Source of the DNA: Candidatus Defluviilinea proxima
GTDB taxonomy: Bacteria; Chloroflexota; Anaerolineae; Anaerolineales; Villigracilaceae
Direction of reading: 5' to 3'
DNA length: 64,000 bases
Assembly: GCA_016721115.1 (NCBI GenBank)
Contig: JADKIW010000001.1
Coordinates: 1,751,501-1,815,500, forward strand
The position numbers were made by a program, and so were the translations under genes. Positions 27,999 to 33,960 of this stretch are shown piece after piece. Position 1 is the stretch's first letter. Every line of letters starts with the position of its first letter. The notes under the pieces are model-generated. The model saw only the letters and a list, made by a program, of their open reading frames with translations. It ran no database searches and was not told where the DNA came from.

Positions 27999-28080
27999 TT
28001 ACCCCGATGGAGCAAATTCATCTATACAGTCATGAATCGCGCAATGAGTAGTAGTTAAAACGTCACCCAAATGGAGCATT
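27999..28080 (-). promoter_or_regulatory. Two nitrogen-type operator sites before the amtB operon
   Basis: TTACCCCGATGGAGCA (27999-28014) and TCACCCAAATGGAGCA (28063-28078) differ at three positions and are 64 bases apart, about six helical turns. Both resemble the glnA site. A convincing -10/-35 pair was not identified. The stretch 28081-28300 holds nothing I recognise. Confidence 0.5.
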
Positions 28081-28305
28081 AAGGTGGGATTTGAATCTCG
28101 CGAGTCCATTTCGTCGCCCAACTGTGGAATGTTTGTATTGTTCAACTCCCAATTAGTCATTGCCCAAACAGGTAATTATGTACCACTTAAAAGCCACGAT
28201 AACGGAGCTGAGTATTCAAACAGATGGCGGTCTTATAAGCCATTACAACGTTATGTATGGTTTTGGCATCCTCGAACTTTTTCGCAAATGAATGTCTCAA
28301 AACCA

Positions 28306-28333
28306 TTGACATATATTCAATGCAGAGTAGAAT
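28306..28333 (+). promoter_or_regulatory. Promoter of the lysine operon
   Basis: TTGACA (28306-28311), a 16-base spacer and TAGAAT (28328-28333) form a near-consensus promoter. An ATG follows after ten bases, so transcription should begin at or within a few bases of the leader-peptide start. The same geometry recurs before carA. Confidence 0.8.
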
Positions 28334-28343
28334 ACCGTCCAAC

Positions 28344-28469
28344 ATGTTTAGAGATAAAGCAAGTATCCTTATGGAAGCCAAATCAAAGCGCAAGCCCGTC
28401 TCCACAACCTCAGTTGTCGGGATCGGGCTTGTTTCGGTAAAGCAGAAAAAGGATAACGTCTCTCTGTAG
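28344..28469 (+). CDS. Lysine-rich leader peptide of the lysine operon
   Basis: A 41-codon frame begins ten bases after the -10 box. It holds seven Lys codons in two groups: K5, K13, K15 and K17 (AKSKRKP), then K33, K35 and K36 (VKQKKD), the second about 45 bases before the terminator. The inner sequence CAAGCCCG (28390-28397) can pair with CGGGCTTG (28424-28431), giving a pause or competing structure. Position, size and Lys content fit a translation-coupled attenuator for lysine. There is no Shine-Dalgarno sequence, so ribosomes would have to load on a leaderless message. Confidence 0.7.
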   Translation: MFRDKASILMEAKSKRKPVSTTSVVGIGLVSVKQKKDNVSL

Positions 28470-28500
28470 TTCTTTGTGTCTATCTGTATGCCGTCATAAC

Positions 28501-28527
28501 GCCTTCCGACAACGGAAGGCGTTTTTT
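28501..28527 (+). terminator. Attenuator terminator before lysS
   Basis: GCCTTCCG-ACAA-CGGAAGGC followed by GTTTTTT is a strong intrinsic terminator 23 bases before the homocitrate synthase ATG. Because it lies between the promoter and the first enzyme gene, it must be read through for expression. Confidence 0.85.
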
Positions 28528-28549
28528 ATTTTCACTCAAAGGAGAGTTC

Positions 28550-29932
28550 ATGGTTGAAATTCTTGATACAACACTACGTGAAGGAGAACAGACTCCCTAT
28601 GTCAACTTCACAGTAGACGAAAAGATCGAAATAGCAAAAATGCTGGATCGCGTCGGTGTGGACATGATCGAAGCTGGTGACCCATCCGTTTCGCCAAATG
28701 TTGCCAAAGCGATCGAACGCATCGCCTCTCTCGGACTTCGGGCTGAGATCGTGGCCCATAGCATTGCCTCACGCCCCGGCATTGACAAGGCCAAAGCCTG
28801 CGGCGCAGACCGTGTTGCGATCTTCTATGCCACATCGAAGATCCACCTCGATGCCAAGCTACACAAAACGCAAGATCAGGCGATTGACATCATCCGCGAA
28901 CATGTCAGCTATGCCAAAAGCCTTGGCTTGAATGTACGATACACACCCGAAGATGCCACGCGCACAGACTTTGAGTTCTTGGTCAAAGTTTGTAACGCCG
29001 CCATCGAAGCAGGCGCGGACCGTATCAGCTTTGCCGATACGCTCGGCATCATGCAACCTCACACTATGTTCGAGCGTGTGCAGGCGCTTCGTGAGCGACT
29101 CGATCCTTGTAAGATCGATTTGCATTGTCACGATGATTATGGCCTTGCGCTGGCGAACGCCATGGCAGGTATTCGTGGTGGCGCGAACTGCATCCATACC
29201 ACGGTCAATGGTTTGGGTGAGCGCACCGGCATTCCCGATCTGGCAGAGACGATTGTCTCATTCCATAATCTTGAAAGTGTGGAAAAGTTCAACCTGCAAC
29301 CGTTGATGGAACTTTCCAGTTATTTGGAAAAGGTCTCTGGCGTTTTGCTTGCACCGAACAAACCCATCACAGGGCAGAATGCCTTCAGCCACAAAAGCGG
29401 AGTTCACACCAACGGTATTCTCAAAGACCCACGAACCTACGAACCGTTTGACCCAGCCATTCTCGGACGTGAACGTAAGATCGTCATCGATAAGTACACG
29501 GGCAAAAGTGCTGTCGCTTCACGGTTGGAAGAATATGGCATTGAGGTCAGCGCGGCCGAGTTGGAAGTGATCGTGACGCGCATCAAGAATATCGGCGATC
29601 AGCGGAAACAGCTTTTCGATGCGGATATTCTCGAGATCGCTGAGCAGGTTACGGGTAGAGAGATCGATGTCATCCCACGGGATATCAGCGCGATGGTGAT
29701 GATCGAGGTCGAATCGCATGTGTACACTTCGGCTGTGGTACGTCGCATGCGCGGATTTACCAACGTGTCGAATGTCTATGAAGTGACAGGCGACTACGAT
29801 ATCAGTGTGTTCGTCAGCGTGGAGAATGTGGCCGCATTGAATAATCTGATCGAAGAGATACGCACTGTGCAGGGCGTCAAACGGACCGAGACACGCATGG
29901 TCTTGAAAAAATATAACGGAAACGGAAAGTAG
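28550..29932 (+). CDS. lysS: Homocitrate synthase with C-terminal RAM domain
   Basis: The 460-residue protein condenses 2-oxoglutarate and acetyl-CoA to homocitrate, the first step of the alpha-aminoadipate lysine pathway. The N-terminal HMGL-type TIM barrel shows LDTTLREGEQTP (with N or F instead of the G seen in many LeuA), HCHDDYGLALAN, and NGLGERTGIPDL; the central LeuA/NifV extension has AFSHKSGVHTNG. Residues about 380-455 form an Lrp/AsnC-type RAM (ACT-like) domain, as in Sulfolobus LysS, where it mediates lysine feedback. A GGAG lies eight bases before the ATG. The enzyme could also be a 2-isopropylmalate or citramalate synthase, but the downstream LysX favours lysine. Confidence 0.85.
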   Translation: MVEILDTTLREGEQTPYVNFTVDEKIEIAKMLDRVGVDMIEAGDPSVSPNVAKAIERIASLGLRAEIVAHSIASRPGIDKAKACGADRVAIFYATSKIHLDAKLHKTQDQAIDIIREHVSYAKSLGLNVRYTPEDATRTDFEFLVKVCNAAIEAGADRISFADTLGIMQPHTMFERVQALRERLDPCKIDLHCHDDYGLALANAMAGIRGGANCIHTTVNGLGERTGIPDLAETIVSFHNLESVEKFNLQPLMELSSYLEKVSGVLLAPNKPITGQNAFSHKSGVHTNGILKDPRTYEPFDPAILGRERKIVIDKYTGKSAVASRLEEYGIEVSAAELEVIVTRIKNIGDQRKQLFDADILEIAEQVTGREIDVIPRDISAMVMIEVESHVYTSAVVRRMRGFTNVSNVYEVTGDYDISVFVSVENVAALNNLIEEIRTVQGVKRTETRMVLKKYNGNGK

Positions 29933-29956
29933 TGACGGGCAGCTGCCCGTCACTAC
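29929..29956. repeat. 28-base perfect palindrome containing the lysS stop codon
   Basis: GTAGTGACGGGCAG is followed at once by its exact reverse complement. The TAG stop of lysS is bases 2-4 of the palindrome. It is one of several short repeats filling gaps in this genome and may act as a stem in the lysS-lysT message. Confidence 0.85.
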
Positions 29957-29977
29957 ACAAGAATTAAAGGAGATTTT

Positions 29978-31237
29978 ATGGGAACCCTAATTGAAGAAAT
30001 TTTTGGACGTAGAGCAGGCCGACCCGTGCAAGCGGGCGAGATCCTGTTGTTGGATGTGGACTACATCATGAGTCACGATAACACCACACCGCTGGCGATC
30101 AAGGCATTTCGTGATATCGGCAAACCGATCCATGATAAGAACCGCATCGTGCTTCATCTCGATCATGCTTATCCCGCGCCGAATGTGTTGGCGGCGGAGA
30201 ACCACAAGAAGATCATCGAGTTCGTCAAAGAACAGGACTTGCCCCATTTCTTTCATCAGGGCGTTTGTCATCAAGTGATGCTTGAAGAAGGTTTCATCAC
30301 GCCGGGTGCCATCGTCATCGGCGCGGACTCACATTCGAACACGTATGGCGCGATGGGCGCTTTTGGTGCTGGCCTCGGCTCAACGGAGATCGGTGTGGCA
30401 TGGGTGACGGGTAAATGCTGGTTCAAAGTGCCTGAGACGATCCGCATTGAGTTGAAGGGCAAAGCGCAACCTGGAGTTTATGCCAAGGATGTAATGATCT
30501 ACATCGCGGGCATGATGGGCATGGATGGCGGTACGTATCGTTCGGTGGAGTTCGGTGGTGAGTATATTGATAACCTGCCGATGCACGAACGCATCATCTT
30601 CCCGAACATGTCCACGGAGATCGGCGCGAAGTGCGGTTTGATCGCGGCGGATGATGTGACGATCGATTATCTTGAAAACCAGACTCCCGCCAAAGGTCCG
30701 TTCGAGAAGATTCAACCTGTGAATCCGAGATACGAGCGTGTGATCGAAATTGACGTTGCTACGCTTGCACCGCAAGTGGCTTGCCATCCTGATGTGGATA
30801 ATGCCAAACCGTTGACGGAAGTCGAGGGGCTGGAAGTGCACGAGGTTTATATCGGCACCTGCACCAATGCTCGTTATGAAGATCTGGAGATCGTAGCGAA
30901 CATGTTGAAAGGTAAAAAAGTAAATCCGCACACACGTGTCATCGTCACACCTGCCAGCAATCGCATTTACAAAAAGGCATTGAACAACGGCTTGATCGAA
31001 ATTTTGATGGACGCAGGTTGTACCGTGACCGGCTCAGGCTGTGGCGCATGTATCGGGCGTCACGGCGGCATTCTTGCGGCAGGCGAACGTGCCTTGACCA
31101 CGATGAATCGCAACTTCATTGGGCGTATGGGCAGTCCGCTTTCGGAAGTGTATTTAGCCAGCCCGGCCACTGCCGCGGCAACAGCTTTGACGGGTCGTAT
31201 TACTGATCCGCGCAAAAGTTTGGAATTAATTTCTTAA
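29978..31237 (+). CDS. lysT: Homoaconitase large subunit
   Basis: The 419-residue protein belongs to the aconitase/3-isopropylmalate dehydratase large-subunit family (the length of archaeal and AAA-pathway enzymes). The three [4Fe-4S] cysteines are visible in GTCTNARYEDL (near 294) and GCGACIGRH (near 355 and 358). ADSHSNTYGAMGAFGAGLG and the catalytic FHQGVCHQ region are intact. With the small subunit at 31326 it should isomerise homocitrate via homoaconitate to homoisocitrate. The gene could serve leucine synthesis instead, but its position between lysS and LysX argues for lysine. Confidence 0.85.
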   Translation: MGTLIEEIFGRRAGRPVQAGEILLLDVDYIMSHDNTTPLAIKAFRDIGKPIHDKNRIVLHLDHAYPAPNVLAAENHKKIIEFVKEQDLPHFFHQGVCHQVMLEEGFITPGAIVIGADSHSNTYGAMGAFGAGLGSTEIGVAWVTGKCWFKVPETIRIELKGKAQPGVYAKDVMIYIAGMMGMDGGTYRSVEFGGEYIDNLPMHERIIFPNMSTEIGAKCGLIAADDVTIDYLENQTPAKGPFEKIQPVNPRYERVIEIDVATLAPQVACHPDVDNAKPLTEVEGLEVHEVYIGTCTNARYEDLEIVANMLKGKKVNPHTRVIVTPASNRIYKKALNNGLIEILMDAGCTVTGSGCGACIGRHGGILAAGERALTTMNRNFIGRMGSPLSEVYLASPATAAATALTGRITDPRKSLELIS

Positions 31238-31304
31238 CACAAAGGACACGAAATACACAAAGTCTTTTTTAAATCCCTTAGTGACCTTTGTGCCCTTCGT
31301 GTTT
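31235..31304. repeat. CACAAAGGACACGAA-type inverted repeat
   Basis: AACACAAAGGACACGAA and, inverted, CCTTTGTGCCCTTCGTGTTT flank a T-rich centre between lysT and lysU. A relative of this element lies between gltB and gltD (56052-56157). Confidence 0.7.
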
Positions 31305-31325
31305 GAAAAAAGGAGAACATATATC

Positions 31326-31823
31326 ATGGGAAAAGCTTGGACATTTGGCGAAAACATGAATACGGACGAGATCATTCCCGGCCGTTATAACATCACGATC
31401 GACCCGCTTGAATTGGCAAAAAACGTTTTTTGCGAGGTCAAGCCTGAATATGCAAAGAATGTAAAACCCGGCGATGTCATCGTCGGTGGGCAGAATTTTG
31501 GATGCGGTTCTTCACGTGAACACGCACCGATCGCGATCAAAGGCTCGCAGGCGAAATGCATCATCGCTCCGTCGTTTGCGCGTATCTTCTTCCGCAACTG
31601 CATCAACATCGGCCTGCCCATCCTCGAATGCCCCGATGCCGTTGCCGATATCACCGAAGGTGACGAAGTGGACGTTGACCTCGCTACGGGTCAAATTTTC
31701 AACCGCACCAACGGTCATCAATATCAAGCGAACGCTTTGCCCGATTTCGTTTTGAAGATCGCCGAGGCAGGCGGCATTGTCAATTTCTTGAAGACGCACG
31801 ATATTCAGGAATTGATGTCGTAG
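31326..31823 (+). CDS. lysU: Homoaconitase small subunit
   Basis: The 165-residue protein is the swivel domain of the aconitase family, with NTDEIIPGRYN, the FGCGSSREHAPIAIK signature near residue 60 and ARIFFRNCINIGLPIL. The start is at 31326, after AAGGAG at 31309; the open frame reaches further back into the preceding repeat. It forms the heterodimer with LysT. In AAA-type small subunits the loop around RYN (instead of the longer LeuD loop) helps select the longer substrate, which fits here. Confidence 0.85.
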   Translation: MGKAWTFGENMNTDEIIPGRYNITIDPLELAKNVFCEVKPEYAKNVKPGDVIVGGQNFGCGSSREHAPIAIKGSQAKCIIAPSFARIFFRNCINIGLPILECPDAVADITEGDEVDVDLATGQIFNRTNGHQYQANALPDFVLKIAEAGGIVNFLKTHDIQELMS

Positions 31824-31825
31824 AT

Positions 31826-31922
31826 GTCATAGCGAGGAGCGCTCGTGTTTTTTGCGACGAAGCAATCTCCAACTTAACAAGGAGATTGCTTCGAGCGAAA
31901 AGACATCGCCCTCGCAACGACA
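31826..31922. repeat. TCATTGCGAGGAGCG-type interspersed repeat
   Basis: The block contains TCATAGCGAGGAGCGC, GCGACGAAGCAATCTCC and then GGAGATTGCTTCGAGCG, with a perfect stem AGCAATCTCC (31861-31870) / GGAGATTGCT (31881-31890). The same family is seen at 49676-49725. Confidence 0.75.
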
Positions 31923-31935
31923 TGGAATGAGATTT

Positions 31936-32934
31936 ATGACATATAAAATTTGCTTACTCCCCGGCGATGGCATCGGCCCCGAAGTGATCGCTGCCGCCGA
32001 AAAAGTTTTGCGCGCCCTGCCTTTGGATTTTGAATTCACCCGCGCAGATATCGGATTCGGCGCCTACGAACGACTCGGAACGCCATTGCCTGATTCGACC
32101 CTTGAACAGATCCGCCTCTCTTCTGCAACGTTGTTTGGTTCTGTTACGACGCCTCCCAACATCCCCGGATATTTCTCTCCTGTCGTGCGGATGCGTCAAT
32201 CGCTGGACTTATACACCAACCTGCGCCCGTGCCGCTCCATTCCACATGAGTCATCGCGTTCGGGCATAGACATGGTCATTGTCCGTGAAAACACCGAAGG
32301 ACTCTACTCTGGGATCGAGCGACTTGAAGATGATGGGAACCGCGCGATCACTGAAAGGGTTATCACTCGCAAAGGTTCGGAAAGAATCATCCGCAAGGCA
32401 TTCGATATCGCAAGACAACGAGAACACAAGATCGTACATGTTGTCCATAAAGCGAATGTGCTTCGCCAAACCTGTGGATTGTTCCGTACAGTGGCGTTGG
32501 AAGTTGCAAAAGACTATCCCGATGTCACCATGTACGAAATGCTCGTGGACACTTGCGCGATGGAACTTGTCCGTGCGCCCGAGCAATTTGATGTGATCGT
32601 TACCACGAATCTCTTCGGCGATATCTTGAGCGATGAAGCCTGCATGTTCGTTGGCGGACTTGGCGTTGCCTCCTCTGGCAATATCGGAGTAGATGCGTCA
32701 GTGTTCGAACCCGTCCACGGAAGTGCGCCTCCACTGGTGGGCACAGGCAAAGCGAATCCAGTTGCGACCTTCCTTGCTACAGCGATGATGTTGGATTACC
32801 TGAACGAAACAGAATCTGCTGAACGTTTGCGAAAGGCCGTTGAGACTTGTATTGCGAATAAAGAGTCCACGCCTGATCTGGGTGGAACGTTAAATACCGA
32901 TCAGGTGACGGAAAGAGTTATTGGATATTTGTAA
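31936..32934 (+). CDS. Homoisocitrate dehydrogenase-like NAD-dependent decarboxylating dehydrogenase
   Basis: The 332-residue protein belongs to the isocitrate/3-isopropylmalate dehydrogenase family. LPGDGIGPEV opens the fold, RQSLDLYTNLRP and VRENTEGLYSGIE bind the substrate, and VHKANVLR with DTCAMELVR and FGDILSDEA complete the metal and nucleotide sites. RENTEGLY is the form seen in homoisocitrate and isocitrate dehydrogenases rather than the leucine enzyme. In this operon it should turn homoisocitrate into 2-oxoadipate. The start at 31936 (ATG before TYKICLLPGDG) fits the family N-terminus; the open frame extends into the upstream repeat. Confidence 0.85.
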   Translation: MTYKICLLPGDGIGPEVIAAAEKVLRALPLDFEFTRADIGFGAYERLGTPLPDSTLEQIRLSSATLFGSVTTPPNIPGYFSPVVRMRQSLDLYTNLRPCRSIPHESSRSGIDMVIVRENTEGLYSGIERLEDDGNRAITERVITRKGSERIIRKAFDIARQREHKIVHVVHKANVLRQTCGLFRTVALEVAKDYPDVTMYEMLVDTCAMELVRAPEQFDVIVTTNLFGDILSDEACMFVGGLGVASSGNIGVDASVFEPVHGSAPPLVGTGKANPVATFLATAMMLDYLNETESAERLRKAVETCIANKESTPDLGGTLNTDQVTERVIGYL

Positions 32935-32939
32935 AAGAG

Positions 32940-33030
32940 TACACAAGAAAACAAGTAGACAAGTAAAAGAAACACGTAAACAACGGAGCACCTATATACC
33001 TGTCTACTTGTTTACCCATCTACCTACCCT
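32940..33030. repeat. Inverted repeat before lysX
   Basis: ACAAGTAGACAAGTA and, inverted, TACCTGTCTACTTGTTTACCC face each other across about 45 bases. It is another short gap-filling palindrome, without an obvious terminator. Confidence 0.6.
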
Positions 33031-33041
33031 AAGGAGAATTT

Positions 33042-33881
33042 ATGACCCGAGTTGGATTTTTATACACCCGCCTCCGCGCTGAGGAAAAATATTTACTGGA
33101 AGAGTTGGAAAAGCGCCCTGACCTTGAAGTCGTCCGCATCAACGATGGTGATTCGTTCTTCGATATCCATAAACTCCCTGAGCCTGTAGATGTATTGTTT
33201 GAACGTTCCATTTCCTATTCACGTGGGTTGTACATTTCACGCATCTTTGAAGCGCATGGTGTCCCTGTTGTGAATCCATCTGTTGTTGCCGAACGATGCG
33301 GTGACAAATACATCACGAGTCAGATCCTCGCGGCGAACGGAATCCCAACTCCCAGAGTGCTGATGGCTTTTGACGAAGAGGCAGCTCTAAAGGCGACAGA
33401 CGCGATGGGGTATCCATGTGTATTGAAACCCGTGGTCGGTTCATGGGGACGTCTCATCGCAAAAGCGGATAATCGTCACATGGCTGAATCGTTGATCGAA
33501 CACAAGTCATCGCTGGGAGTCAATCATCAGGTGTTCTACATTCAGGAATACATCAACAAACCCGGACGTGATATTCGCGCGTTTGTGATCGGCGATCAAT
33601 GCATCTGTGCCATCTATCGTTCATCCGAAAATTGGATCACCAACACGGCGCGTGGCGGCGTTGCCACGAATTGTCCTGTCACTGACGAGATCGCGGATCT
33701 TTGTCAACGTGCGGCTCGTGCGGTGGGTGGGGGATTGCTCGCGCTTGATCTGTTCGAAACTGATAACGGCCTCACGATCAACGAGATCAATCACACGATG
33801 GAGTTCCGCAACAGCATCGCAACGACAGGTGTGAACATCCCTGAAAAGATGATCGAATATGTCATACAACAAGCGAAGTGA
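33042..33881 (+). CDS. lysX: LysX, alpha-aminoadipate-LysW ligase
   Basis: The 279-residue ATP-grasp protein resembles Thermus LysX along its length: RSISYSRGLYISR, GDKYITSQILAANGIPTP, VLKPVVGSWGRLIAK, the FYIQEYINKPGRDIR segment and NHTMEFRNS near the C-terminus. LysX joins the alpha-amino group of alpha-aminoadipate to the C-terminal Glu of the carrier LysW, protecting it from cyclising in lysine synthesis. AAGGAG precedes the ATG. No lysW, lysZ, lysY, lysJ or lysK is in the window, so the second half of the pathway must be elsewhere. ArgX or RimK are alternatives, but the HTMEF motif favours LysX. Confidence 0.9.
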   Translation: MTRVGFLYTRLRAEEKYLLEELEKRPDLEVVRINDGDSFFDIHKLPEPVDVLFERSISYSRGLYISRIFEAHGVPVVNPSVVAERCGDKYITSQILAANGIPTPRVLMAFDEEAALKATDAMGYPCVLKPVVGSWGRLIAKADNRHMAESLIEHKSSLGVNHQVFYIQEYINKPGRDIRAFVIGDQCICAIYRSSENWITNTARGGVATNCPVTDEIADLCQRAARAVGGGLLALDLFETDNGLTINEINHTMEFRNSIATTGVNIPEKMIEYVIQQAK

Positions 33882-33914
33882 TGTAACCTTCATTTCCAAT
33901 TCGTTTGTTGACTA

Positions 33915-33940
33915 GACATTGTACACAGAGGTACAATGTC
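33915..33940. promoter_or_regulatory. Perfect hairpin before purL
   Basis: GACATTGTAC-ACAGAG-GTACAATGTC is a perfect ten-base-pair inverted repeat 21 bases upstream of the purL ATG. It may be an operator for the purine cluster or an RNA stem close to the ribosome-binding site. No T-tract follows, so it is not a classical terminator. Confidence 0.5.
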
Positions 33941-33960
33941 GACGATTTCATAGGAACAAC

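Noticed and set aside
28084..28440. 118-codon plus-strand frame before lysS
   Set aside because: It runs across the promoter and leader region in another frame, has no start signal and no family likeness.
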